38,185 nt of DNA from an uncultured Bacteroidales bacterium (lineage in GTDB: Bacteria > Bacteroidota > Bacteroidia > Bacteroidales > UBA4417), in assembly GCA_903913645.1 (NCBI GenBank), contig CAIWMA010000439.1, forward strand, positions 1-38,185, in the 5' to 3' direction. The notes below the pieces were generated by a model that saw only the letters and a program-made list of their open reading frames with translations, did no database searches and had not been told where the DNA came from. Below, one piece after another: positions 17,271 through 24,885 of this stretch (the first letter of the stretch is position 1; the number at the start of each line of letters is the position of its first letter). Both the position numbers and the translations under genes were made by a program.

Positions 17271-18137
17271 TTAATAAATTGAGCCGGCATTTACTACTGG
17301 AGAAGCATCTTTATCCGAGCACAGTACAACAAGCAGGTTGCTGATCATCACGGCTTTGCGTTCATCGTCCAGTTCAATAATTTTACGGTCGGACAGTTTG
17401 TTCAATGCCATTTCGACCATACTAACCGCACCTTCCACAATTTTGGTGCGTGCTGCAACTACAGCAGTTGCCTGCTGACGCTTGAGCATGGCCTGTGCAA
17501 TTTCTGCTGAATATGCCAGGTGGGCAATACGTGCTTCAATTACATTAATACCAGCAATATGAAGCCGTTCCGAAAGTTCTTTTTCCAATACGTGATTAAC
17601 TTCTTCTCCCCCGCCCCGAAGCGTGATATCGGTTTGTTCATCATCAAAATTATCGTAAGCATAATGGCCTGCAAGTTTACGTACTGCCGATTCGCTCTGT
17701 ATTTCAACAAACCTGTTGTAATCGTCGACCTGGAAAGCGGCTTTGAAAGTTTCCTCCACTTTCCAAACCAGCACAATGCCGATCATGATAGGGTTACCAA
17801 GTTTGTCGTTAACTTTAAGCAGTTCACTGTTAAAATTGCGGGCGCGTAGCGAAATTTTCTTTTTGACAAAAAACGGGTTAACCCAGTAAAATCCGTTGCG
17901 CTTCAAAGTTCCCTTGTATTCGCCAAAAAGTGTAAGCACTGAAGATTCATTTGGGTTAATCACCAGGAATCCGGTAGCCATAAAAGCAGTAAAAAGCAGG
18001 CATACGGGCCCTCCTATTACTCCAATTAATTGCTGACTGAACAAAACCAGCAGCAGAATACCACCCACTAAAAATGCCAGTAGGATCGCCAGGCCCATAT
18101 AGCCTGTTGAGGTCGAATCTAATTTTTCTTTTTCCAT
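17271..18137 (-). CDS. SPFH/Band-7 domain membrane protein
   Basis: The likely start is the ATG at 18137 ([15 protein letters not shown]), 288 residues; an earlier in-frame ATG at 18176 adds 13 poorly typical residues. One or two adjacent TM segments lie at about residues 15-60. A Band-7/PHB domain follows ([16 protein letters not shown], then LRARNFNS, then a coiled helix around [23 protein letters not shown]). This is the stomatin/prohibitin/flotillin superfamily, which forms large membrane rings and scaffolds. It heads a four-gene minus-strand set with a PH-like membrane protein, a secreted hydrolase and a ribbon-helix-helix protein. No NfeD partner is present. A role in membrane organisation is a family-level inference. 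Confidence 0.9.
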   Translation of the reverse strand: MEKEKLDSTSTGYMGLAILLAFLVGGILLLVLFSQQLIGVIGGPVCLLFTAFMATGFLVINPNESSVLTLFGEYKGTLKRNGFYWVNPFFVKKKISLRARNFNSELLKVNDKLGNPIMIGIVLVWKVEETFKAAFQVDDYNRFVEIQSESAVRKLAGHYAYDNFDDEQTDITLRGGGEEVNHVLEKELSERLHIAGINVIEARIAHLAYSAEIAQAMLKRQQATAVVAARTKIVEGAVSMVEMALNKLSDRKIIELDDERKAVMISNLLVVLCSDKDASPVVNAGSIY

Positions 18138-18162
18138 TTTATTTGATATTATTTTGATATCA

Positions 18163-18196
18163 CAATGATACGACATTTTTTGCTTTATCTGACAAA
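18163..18196 (-). promoter_or_regulatory. Candidate promoter of the SPFH operon
   Basis: TTTG (18196-18193) is followed after 22 nt by TATCATTG (18170-18163), one mismatch from TAnnTTTG. It supports the start at 18137 over 18176, because the latter would lie upstream of the promoter. Confidence 0.45.
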
Positions 18197-18229
18197 ATGA
18201 ATAAAATTTTTTTTCTGAGAATCAAAAGC

Positions 18230-18237
18230 TACTTTTG
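18230..18237 (+). promoter_or_regulatory. Bacteroidota -7 element of the HAD nucleotidase gene
   Basis: TACTTTTG is an exact match to TAnnTTTG, 19 nt before the ATG at 18257. It places transcription downstream of an earlier in-frame ATG (18197), so it decides the start codon. Confidence 0.6.
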
Positions 18238-18256
18238 CAATTACCAAAATCCTGAC

Positions 18257-18955
18257 ATGAAAAAAGCATACAAACATATATTTTTTGACCTGGACCATAC
18301 CCTCTGGGATTTTGAACGAAGTGCGGAAGAGACCAAGCGTGAACTGTTCGAAACATTGAAACTTAGGGAAAGAGGCATTGCCAGCTACGAATCTTTCAGG
18401 GAAACCTATGTTGGTATTAACCTGGCTTTATGGGCTTTGTACAGGGAAGGCAAAATCGAAAAAGCCGATCTGAATTTCAGGAGATTTTATGATACGCTGT
18501 GTAAGATGGGAATTTATGACCGTAGTCTTGGTGAAGCTATGGCTTCCGGCTTTATTGAAGGCATCTCATCTAAGGTTTATTTGTTCCCTTACGCAAAAGA
18601 AACCCTGGAATATCTTTACCGGAAATATCCACTGCATATAATAACCAATGGATTTGAAGAAGTGCAGTACAGCAAACTGAAGAACTCAGGTATGGACAGG
18701 TATTTTACCAGTGTGATTACCAGTGAGGAAGCCGGGTCGAAAAAACCGGATGCTGAAATTTTTCAGTTTTCGCTTCGCAAAAACGATGCTTTGGCAAGTG
18801 AGAGCTTAATGGTAGGCGATGACCTGGAAGTAGATATGGCAGGTGCCAGGCAAAATGGTATGGATCAGTTGTATGTAAATCACGAAAAGAAGAAACATTC
18901 TGAAGAAGTTACCATGGAGGTATTTTCGCTTGATGAAATTATGGGATTGCTTTGA
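18257..18955 (+). CDS. YjjG-family HAD hydrolase (non-canonical pyrimidine nucleotidase)
   Basis: A 232-residue protein if started at 18257 (MKKAYKHIFFDLDHTLWDF), which fits the family length of about 225-230. HAD motif I is DLDHT with nucleophile Asp11. A helical cap follows (about 17-95). Motif II is ITNG, motif III is the Lys in SKKPDAEIF, and motif IV is GDDLEVD. YjjG/YfnB proteins dephosphorylate 5'-nucleotides, including damaged pyrimidines (house-cleaning); that substrate range is family knowledge, not seen here. The gene diverges from the SPFH operon with about 120 bp between starts. A palindrome at 19061-19080 follows it. Cytosolic. Confidence 0.88.
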   Translation: MKKAYKHIFFDLDHTLWDFERSAEETKRELFETLKLRERGIASYESFRETYVGINLALWALYREGKIEKADLNFRRFYDTLCKMGIYDRSLGEAMASGFIEGISSKVYLFPYAKETLEYLYRKYPLHIITNGFEEVQYSKLKNSGMDRYFTSVITSEEAGSKKPDAEIFQFSLRKNDALASESLMVGDDLEVDMAGARQNGMDQLYVNHEKKKHSEEVTMEVFSLDEIMGLL

Positions 18956-19060
18956 TTCAGTAAATAATTGAAAAGTTAATGGAAAATAGTTAAATGTCAA
19001 ATGTCTGATAAGCTTTACTGCAAATAAGATATATTTCTGTTTTCTTTTCCTCTTTATTTG

Positions 19061-19080
19061 CCCCGACTTTCAGGTCGGGG
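19061..19080. repeat. Short GC-rich palindrome, copy 1 of a dispersed element
   Basis: CCCCGAC and GTCGGGG form a 7-bp perfect stem around TTTCAG in otherwise AT-rich DNA. An inverted copy lies at 32468-32487. The shared core is about 27 bp including flanks (ATTTG before, GAT after), with a single core difference. It may also help terminate the HAD gene. Confidence 0.75.
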
Positions 19081-19132
19081 ATTCAAATGATTTTCTTTTG
19101 CAAATTAACAGGCATGCTATTTCAAAAAAATG

Positions 19133-19166
19133 CACAAAAAAAAACCCGCTTCTATGAACGGGTTTT
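19133..19166 (-). terminator. Intrinsic terminator of the cysteine-rich protein gene
   Basis: AAAACCCG (19141-19148) pairs with CGGGTTTT (19159-19166) around a 10-nt loop. Read on the minus strand, the stem is followed by nine T residues. Confidence 0.85.
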
Positions 19167-19186
19167 CTTTTTTTTCAACCAATTTC

Positions 19187-19489
19187 TTAGTTCTGTTTAG
19201 GAACCGGGGCAACTTCAGTTTTTGCTTCGCCTTTTTTGCAGCAGCTTTTTCCTTCAGCTTTGCTACAGGTTTTTGAACAGCCTGAAGCTTTAGCATCACT
19301 TTCCTTTGAGCAGGCAGCTGTTTTAGCAGAGGAGCTAGCGCAACAAGCTTTAGCAGGAGTTTCTTTACCGGTGCTAACACTTTCATTTTTAGCTTTTTGT
19401 GCTGTAGTTACTTTTTGTGCCGATGCTGTATTTACAGTAAGAGCAAAGATAAAAGCGAATAACGAAATTACAAGCGCAACTTTTTTCAT
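19187..19489 (-). CDS. Small secreted cysteine- and lysine-rich protein
   Basis: A 100-residue protein with a clear signal peptide (1-24, ASA-Q). The mature part is low-complexity, rich in Lys, Ala, Ser and Glu, with seven cysteines in pairs and singles (ACC, AAC, SGC, KTC, SCC). I recognise no named family. The Cys spacing suggests metal binding or disulfide cross-linking in the periplasm, but no canonical metallothionein motif is visible. The gene has its own promoter element and terminator, so it is expressed alone. The other frames here are low-complexity shadows: this one has the signal peptide and follows the promoter. Confidence 0.8.
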   Translation of the reverse strand: MKKVALVISLFAFIFALTVNTASAQKVTTAQKAKNESVSTGKETPAKACCASSSAKTAACSKESDAKASGCSKTCSKAEGKSCCKKGEAKTEVAPVPKQN

Positions 19490-19528
19490 AGTTATAATTT
19501 ATTAAATTGTTTCTAGAAATATGTAACG

Positions 19529-19536
19529 CAAAAGTA
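19529..19536 (-). promoter_or_regulatory. -7 element of the cysteine-rich protein gene
   Basis: TACTTTTG on the minus strand is an exact TAnnTTTG match, about 40 nt before the ATG at 19489. A TTG lies 15 nt further upstream, slightly closer than usual. Confidence 0.55.
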
Positions 19537-19590
19537 TTGCGAAATATTAGACAAGAAGTTACTTATTTTGTTAAAAAGATGTTAAAGATT

Positions 19591-20262
19591 TTAACGCTTT
19601 CCTTCGCCAAGTATAGCAATCGGAGTAATACCACCTTTCACCTTTTGCTCCAACGAAACTGTGACTTTTGAGTTTAGCGGCAGATAAAGATCCACCCTGC
19701 TTCCAAATTTTATAAATCCCAATTCCTTGCCTTGCAAAATTCGCTCATTGGTTTTTGAATAGCATACAATCCGGCGTGCCAGTGCTCCTGCAATTTGTCG
19801 AATCATAATCGGGCCATATCTATTATGTTCAACAACAACCGTATTTCGCTCGTTTTCGGTGGATGATTTTGGATGCCAGGCTACCAGGAATGATCCAGGC
19901 CAATAATTAGTATATACAATTTTACCTGAAACCGGATACCTGTTAACATGCACATTATTAGGTGACATAAAAACCGAAACCTGTAACCGCTTGTCATTAA
20001 AAAATTCATCAACAAATACTTCTTCTATTGCTACTACAGTACCATCAGCAGGACAGAGTGCAATATCGGAATCCTCAATCAGTTCCCGAAATGGCATTCG
20101 AAAAAACCGGACAACAATTATCCAGCAAACCAGCAATGCAATGTATCCAAGGTAATGGAAGATTGTTTGTACAGGGAAAAAATAGTTAGTACCTATCAGC
20201 AAAACAGCAGCCGCAAGGGTTGCTGTGGCAATGCTGTTATATCCTTCTTTGTGTATTTTCAT
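19591..20262 (-). CDS. psd: Phosphatidylserine decarboxylase proenzyme, short form
   Basis: A 223-residue protein that makes phosphatidylethanolamine from phosphatidylserine at the inner membrane. Two TM stretches lie at about residues 12-52. The core has CPADGTV (70-76), SVFMSPNNVHVNRYPVSG (96-113) and the self-cleavage site FGS in KFGSRVD. Gly187-Ser188 is the predicted cut, and Ser188 becomes the pyruvoyl cofactor. The length fits the short PSD-A class. It is the last gene of the operon starting at rsfS, 18 bp after cdsA, whose CDP-diacylglycerol product feeds this pathway. No phosphatidylserine synthase gene is next to it, although psd and pssA are often paired. Confidence 0.95.
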   Translation of the reverse strand: MKIHKEGYNSIATATLAAAVLLIGTNYFFPVQTIFHYLGYIALLVCWIIVVRFFRMPFRELIEDSDIALCPADGTVVAIEEVFVDEFFNDKRLQVSVFMSPNNVHVNRYPVSGKIVYTNYWPGSFLVAWHPKSSTENERNTVVVEHNRYGPIMIRQIAGALARRIVCYSKTNERILQGKELGFIKFGSRVDLYLPLNSKVTVSLEQKVKGGITPIAILGEGKR

Positions 20263-20280
20263 TAATTATTAACGTATTAA

Positions 20281-21102
20281 TTACCTGCAAAAGAACGCCA
20301 AATATACGAATACAAATGGAGCTGAGAGTAAAACAGCATCGAAACGGTCGAGCAGGCCACCGTGACCGGGCAGTATATTTCCCGAATCTTTGATTCCAAG
20401 GCTGCGTTTAAGCATGGATTCAACCAGGTCGCCGAGCGTGCCTGAAATCACAATAATAATAGCAAGGGTCATCCATTGAGTTACATTAAGTTGCCTGAAA
20501 ATAAACGAAATTCCCCAGGCAGTAAGTAAAGCAAAAAGAACGCCGCCAAAACTTCCTTCCCATGTTTTGCCAGGTGAAATGCGTTCAAAAAGTTTGTGTT
20601 TGCCAATCAGTGATCCAACAAAATATGCCCCGGTATCATTAAGCCATAAAATGACCAAGAAACCTAATACAATTCCGTAATGAAAGGGACCGGAAAGGAC
20701 AACAGGATTAAAGAAATACATCATCAAACCAAATGGTACCGCAATATATGCAACAGCCATAATACTGTAGGCAATATTGCCGAAAGGATTTATCTTATTC
20801 CGCCAGAGTTCGAGGAGAAAAAGAAAGAAAATAAATGGAATTATAACAATTATTCCAGAAGCAGGAATCAATTCCATAGCATTTGCCGCCAGGGTACTGT
20901 AGGTTATCCCGCCAACAAGTAAGGTTGCCCATTTTGGCGGTTGTGTCTTTTCAGTTTCAATCAGCGAGATGAACTCATTCAGGCTATAAATAGTGACTAT
21001 TAATAAAAGTCCTGAGAATACATTCTGACCCAACAATGCAGAACCAACCATTGCGATAACAAAAAAAACTGCAGTAAGTGAGCGGGTAGCTAAGTTATTC
21101 AC
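20281..21102 (-). CDS. cdsA: Phosphatidate cytidylyltransferase
   Basis: A 273-residue polytopic membrane enzyme, about eight hydrophobic segments, that makes CDP-diacylglycerol from phosphatidate and CTP. The CdsA signature is present near the C-terminus: SMLKRSLGIKDSGNILPGHG followed by GLLDRFD. NDTGAYFVGSLIGKHK, SPGKTWEGS and a final hydrophobic helix are also typical. Its start overlaps the end of the DUF2007 gene by 8 bp, so the two are probably translationally coupled, and psd follows after 18 bp. The length is normal for the family. Confidence 0.96.
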   Translation of the reverse strand: MNNLATRSLTAVFFVIAMVGSALLGQNVFSGLLLIVTIYSLNEFISLIETEKTQPPKWATLLVGGITYSTLAANAMELIPASGIIVIIPFIFFLFLLELWRNKINPFGNIAYSIMAVAYIAVPFGLMMYFFNPVVLSGPFHYGIVLGFLVILWLNDTGAYFVGSLIGKHKLFERISPGKTWEGSFGGVLFALLTAWGISFIFRQLNVTQWMTLAIIIVISGTLGDLVESMLKRSLGIKDSGNILPGHGGLLDRFDAVLLSAPFVFVYLAFFCR

Positions 21103-21301
21103 CTTTAAATTTAAGTATTAATTGGTTGGCTTTCAAAACTTCTTCGGTTGGCACACATATTTCTATTTCACCAAACCCGTAATTAGAATCCTGTTTATTC
21201 ATGAGAACACATTCAACATCATTGTCGGCCAATATTTCTTTCACTATTTCAGCCTCATAAAGCTGGTTTGTAGTGTATATTACTCCCCAATTTTCAGACA
21301 T
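21095..21301 (-). CDS. DUF2007-domain small protein
   Basis: I choose the ATG at 21301 (MSENWGVIYTTNQLYEAEIV), giving 68 residues. Extending further upstream would overlap the LUD gene and add unrelated sequence. DUF2007 is a short alpha/beta domain sometimes described as a putative signal-transducing protein. The pattern here is YEAEIVKEILADNDVECVLMN, then GEIEICVPTEEVLKANQLI. No catalytic residues are evident. It sits between the LUD gene (16 bp) and cdsA (8-bp overlap). Cytosolic, function unknown. Confidence 0.8.
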   Translation of the reverse strand: MSENWGVIYTTNQLYEAEIVKEILADNDVECVLMNKQDSNYGFGEIEICVPTEEVLKANQLILKFKGE

Positions 21302-21317
21302 AACGTTAAAATTTAAC

Positions 21318-21965
21318 TTAATCTTCTGACGGCGGAGTTTCAACCAGGATGACAAATAATTCACGTGGACCATGGGCCCCCATGACAAGTGTCTTCTCAA
21401 TATCAGCGGTACGGCTTGGGCCTGTTATTACTGAAAGCATTGATGGAAGCTTACCTGAATACTTATTCTGAACTGATGTAAAAGCATCCTTCAAATCGTC
21501 AACCAATTGATTCACGTATGCAATAACCACGTGAATTTCAGGGTACACATTCAACCTTCTGCTCGTTTTGGAAGAGACCATTATACTTCCAAGCCTGGCG
21601 ACCAGGAATTCACACCCTGTTATTCCAACGCTGAGTTGCTGCAGGCTGTCCTCACCTGAATCGAACGGAACACCAGCCTGTGTAAGCATATATTGAAATT
21701 CGGGTTCCAGGCAATAAATATTATGCCATTCACATTCAGCATAGAGGGCGGATAAAGTACTTACGACTTCACTTTCATTTTCACAATAAATAAAAACACC
21801 GCCCATCCTGGTAAACTCCTGAGCAAAATTTACATCTGCGGTATCATTCATCGGCGTATAAACCGGTGAGTCGAAATCTACCTTCGGAAAAGGATTGTCG
21901 GTTTTATAAATTAAGGCATGGCGTACTTTTTTCAGCACCTTCTCCCTTGATGTACTTTCTTCCAT
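21318..21965 (-). CDS. LUD-domain protein (LutC/YkgG family)
   Basis: A 215-residue protein with the LutC-type alpha/beta fold: N-terminal helix (REKVLKKVRHALIYK), EFTRMGG, a central GVTGCEFLVA-like stretch (GITGCEFLVARLGSIMVSS), then TGPSRTADIEKTLVMGAHGP and a closing ELFVILVE strand. In Bacillus, LutABC oxidises lactate. Here there is no lutA or lutB next to it. The gene follows ftsH by 89 bp and precedes DUF2007 by 16 bp. Its partner could be a distant iron-sulfur protein, and the CCG-domain proteins at 27-31 kb are one speculative option. Confidence 0.88.
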   Translation of the reverse strand: MEESTSREKVLKKVRHALIYKTDNPFPKVDFDSPVYTPMNDTADVNFAQEFTRMGGVFIYCENESEVVSTLSALYAECEWHNIYCLEPEFQYMLTQAGVPFDSGEDSLQQLSVGITGCEFLVARLGSIMVSSKTSRRLNVYPEIHVVIAYVNQLVDDLKDAFTSVQNKYSGKLPSMLSVITGPSRTADIEKTLVMGAHGPRELFVILVETPPSED

Positions 21966-22054
21966 TTTTATGCTACGTTATTTACCCTGATACTGTTTTT
22001 TCTGACAAGGTAAATTTATACATTTTCCCTTAACACAATGCAACAATTTTCTAC

Positions 22055-24157
22055 CTAAGAAAGAATATTTGGATTAACTCCATTCTCAGCTTTTTCGGGA
22101 TTATCACTTATTTCCGGTAAATCATCAATGGCTGGTGAAGTAGCAATTCTTGCAGCGGCTTCAGCCTGCCTTTCCTCAATGGTTTCACCATTGCTGTTGA
22201 TCATAACGTGGTCATGATCCGGGAAAGGGCGTTTGCCAAATATTTTCTCAAGGTCTTCGCGGAAAATAACCTCTTTCAGAAGCAGAATTTCGGCTAACTG
22301 ATTTAGTTTATCGCGATTATCGGAGAGAAGCTGTTTAGCTTTTGTATAACACTCTTCAACCATTTTATGGATTTCATCATCGATAACCCGCGCTGTTTCT
22401 TCGCTGAAAGGCTTCGAAAAAGAGTATTCATTCTGACCAGAAGAATCATAATAACTTATATTCCCGATTTTCTTATTGAGTCCGTAAAAAGCAACCATAG
22501 CATACGCCTGTTTCGTGACTTTTTCAAGATCGTTAAGTGCACCGGTCGAGATTTTGCCAAAAACTATATCTTCAGCAGCACGACCACCAAGGGTTGCAAT
22601 CAGCTCATCAATCATTTGCTCGTAAGTGGTAATCTGACGTTCATCAGGCAAATACCATGCTGCTCCCAATGCTTTTCCACGGGGAACAATGGTAACTTTT
22701 ACAAGCGGATGTGCATGCTCTAGAAGCCAGCTTACAGCAGCATGTCCTGATTCGTGATATGCGATCACTTTCTTTTCGTGTTGCGAAATAATCTTGTTAC
22801 GCTTTTCAAGTCCGCCTACAATACGGTCGATGGCATCGAGGAAATCCTGTTTGTCGATCATTTTCTTATCGCTGCGGGCAGCAATCAAAGCTGCTTCGTT
22901 GCAGGCATTTGCTATATCGGCACCTGAAAATCCGGGAGTTTGCTTTGCGAGGAAATCAACGCTTGTCGATTCATCCATTTTCAGATTGCGCATGTGCACT
23001 TTGAAAATAGCTTTACGTTCTTCAAGATCGGGTAATTCAATATAAATTTGCCTGTCAAAACGTCCGGCACGCAGAAGAGCCCTGTCCAGGATATCAGCCC
23101 TGTTGGTAGCAGCCAGAATAATAACACCGGCATTGGTTTGGAAACCGTCCATTTCGGTGAGTAACTGATTCAGTGTGTTTTCACGTTCATCATTACCACC
23201 AGTCATAGCACTACGACCACGGGCACGACCTACTGCATCAATTTCATCAATAAAAATAATGCTTGGCGCTTTTTCTTTGGCTTGTTTAAAAAGATCACGA
23301 ACACGTGATGCACCTACACCTACGAACATTTCGACAAAATCGGACCCAGAAAGTGAGAAAAACGGAACTTTTGCTTCGCCGGCTACGGCTTTAGCAAGCA
23401 GGGTTTTTCCTGTGCCCGGAGGACCTACGAGTAATGCCCCTTTAGGAATTTTACCTCCAAGGTCAGTATATTTCTTGGGATTCTTAAGAAATTCGACGAT
23501 TTCCATTACCTCCACTTTTGCTTCCTGAAGGCCTGCTACATCGTTGAAATTCAGCGAAACCATGGTGTCCTTATCAAACAGCTGGGCTTTTGATTTCCCG
23601 ATATTAAATATCTGTCCGCCGCCGCCTGCGCCGCCTTTAGTCATCATTCGCATGATTAAAAACCAGAGTCCGACCAGGACAACGATAGGTAAAATCCATC
23701 CAAGAATATCGCCGCCCCAGTTTTTACGTGTCACGTTTTTTACATACACAGGTTCTGTAATAGTAGCCTGGGCTTCGCGAACATCCTTTTCGAATGTTTC
23801 GACTGATCCAATCTGGTAAACATATTGCGGAGCAGCTGTGGTTAAAGAGTTTGCAGGCTTAACGTCTTTAAACTTAGCCAAACCCAGCTTATCTTTTTTG
23901 ATGTATACTTCTGCCTGTTCCTTATTTACTAAAAGCAATTTCTCAACTTCCTGGTTTACCAGCATTACTTTGAGATCGCCCCAGCCTAATTCTTTTGGTG
24001 CGGCTCCCATATTGTTGAGATAGAGCCCAAACAAAATTACTCCCAGAACACCATATATCCAGTAAAAATTAAATTTCACCTTTGGCATTTTAGGCATTTT
24101 AGGCCCACCTGACCCTTGAGATTTATCGCCTTTGTTTAAGTTTTCCTCGTTACTCAT
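22055..24157 (-). CDS. ftsH: ATP-dependent zinc metalloprotease FtsH
   Basis: A 700-residue membrane AAA protease for quality control of membrane and short-lived cytosolic proteins. TM1 (about 31-48), a periplasmic domain (50-150) and TM2 (151-171) come first. The AAA domain has Walker A GPPGTGKT (245-252), Walker B IIFIDEID (300-307) and the second region of homology ([20 protein letters not shown]). The M41 protease domain has HESGH (468-472) and the third zinc ligand Asp543. The acidic C-terminal tail (about 645-700) is longer than in E. coli FtsH and lacks obvious motifs. It lies 27 bp after rsfS. All key residues are intact. Confidence 0.98.
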   Translation of the reverse strand: MSNEENLNKGDKSQGSGGPKMPKMPKVKFNFYWIYGVLGVILFGLYLNNMGAAPKELGWGDLKVMLVNQEVEKLLLVNKEQAEVYIKKDKLGLAKFKDVKPANSLTTAAPQYVYQIGSVETFEKDVREAQATITEPVYVKNVTRKNWGGDILGWILPIVVLVGLWFLIMRMMTKGGAGGGGQIFNIGKSKAQLFDKDTMVSLNFNDVAGLQEAKVEVMEIVEFLKNPKKYTDLGGKIPKGALLVGPPGTGKTLLAKAVAGEAKVPFFSLSGSDFVEMFVGVGASRVRDLFKQAKEKAPSIIFIDEIDAVGRARGRSAMTGGNDERENTLNQLLTEMDGFQTNAGVIILAATNRADILDRALLRAGRFDRQIYIELPDLEERKAIFKVHMRNLKMDESTSVDFLAKQTPGFSGADIANACNEAALIAARSDKKMIDKQDFLDAIDRIVGGLEKRNKIISQHEKKVIAYHESGHAAVSWLLEHAHPLVKVTIVPRGKALGAAWYLPDERQITTYEQMIDELIATLGGRAAEDIVFGKISTGALNDLEKVTKQAYAMVAFYGLNKKIGNISYYDSSGQNEYSFSKPFSEETARVIDDEIHKMVEECYTKAKQLLSDNRDKLNQLAEILLLKEVIFREDLEKIFGKRPFPDHDHVMINSNGETIEERQAEAAARIATSPAIDDLPEISDNPEKAENGVNPNILS

Positions 24158-24184
24158 TATGTAGAAATTCTAAAATTAAAATCC

Positions 24185-24562
24185 TTAGTTAATAACCTTT
24201 ACTTCTTCGCGCGGAGCATCGGCCCACAATTTTTCCAATTGATAAAATCCACGTGTCTCTGTCTGAAAAATATGCACAACCACGTCGAAATAATCAAGCA
24301 GTATCCATTCACAGTTTTCGAAACCTTCCTTGTGAGATGGCGTGCCGCCGACAGCTTTTTTTACTTCAGCCTGCACTGAATCGGCAATAGCATCCACCTG
24401 CGAACGGGATGCGCCATGACATATTACAAAATAATCAGTAATTGAATTCGGTATTCCTGAGAGGTTAAGCTTTACTATATCTAATCCGAGTTTTTCCTGC
24501 ATCCCTTTAACAATAATATCAGCAAGCATTCCCGAAGTTTCACTCTTTTTACGTTTCACCAT
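24185..24562 (-). CDS. rsfS: Ribosome silencing factor RsfS
   Basis: A 125-residue protein of the RsfS/Iojap family, which binds uL14 on the large ribosomal subunit and blocks subunit joining in slow growth. The family core is clear: ITDYFVICHGASRSQVDAIA, then GFENCEWILLDYFDVVVHIF and the YQLEKLW ending. The basic N-terminus (MVKRKK) is normal. It is the first gene of a six-gene minus-strand run (ftsH, LUD, DUF2007, cdsA, psd) with a promoter element at 24703-24710. The neighbouring FtsH is typical in Bacteroidota. Confidence 0.95.
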   Translation of the reverse strand: MVKRKKSETSGMLADIIVKGMQEKLGLDIVKLNLSGIPNSITDYFVICHGASRSQVDAIADSVQAEVKKAVGGTPSHKEGFENCEWILLDYFDVVVHIFQTETRGFYQLEKLWADAPREEVKVIN

Positions 24563-24702
24563 CTATTTAAAATTAGTTTTTTATTTGTAATACCTGCCTT
24601 CGGATAACTCTCTTTCACAATATGCCAGGTTTTTCCGACCGGAGATTCAGCTAAACATTTAACTATTTATAGCCGTCTTTCACCTTAATTGCTAACGGGT
24701 TG

Positions 24703-24710
24703 CAAAGGTA
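24703..24710 (-). promoter_or_regulatory. -7 element of the rsfS-ftsH-LUD-DUF2007-cdsA-psd operon
   Basis: TACCTTTG on the minus strand, an exact consensus match, gives a leader of about 130-140 nt before the rsfS ATG at 24562. No good -33 element is seen at 17-23 nt. Confidence 0.55.
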
Positions 24711-24813
24711 GGGATTTAAAGTAAATGTTTATTTGATAATAGAACGGTATTGTATCAAACTTCAGTCCTTTTTATAAAACACGACAATTTGTCACTAAAC
24801 GATTCACGGCTGT

Positions 24814-24847
24814 TTGAACGCTTTTGAGCACTATTTGTTTAACTTTG
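24814..24847 (+). promoter_or_regulatory. Promoter of birA
   Basis: TTG (24814-24816), a 23-nt spacer and TAACTTTG (24840-24847) match the Bacteroidota pattern. The leader to the TTG start at 24886 is about 35 nt. Confidence 0.6.
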
Positions 24848-24885
24848 CTTCTTAAAAGAAGTTAATATCTAAAAATCAGAATTTT

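Larger units (their letters stand above)
24563..24885. other. Divergent promoter region between rsfS and birA
   Basis: A 323-bp AT-rich gap with no ORF. It holds two exact TAnnTTTG elements, TACCTTTG on the minus strand (24710-24703) for the rsfS operon and TAACTTTG on the plus strand (24840-24847) for birA. I see no riboswitch-like fold or BirA operator. Confidence 0.6.

Noticed and set aside
17271-18137. SPFH gene as part of an anti-phage defence island
   Set aside because: No nuclease, STAND, reverse transcriptase or other defence gene lies nearby; the surroundings are housekeeping genes.
18197-18256. Upstream ATG giving a 20-residue extension of the HAD nucleotidase
   Set aside because: The exact -7 promoter element lies inside this stretch, and the DLDHT motif is normally near residue 10.
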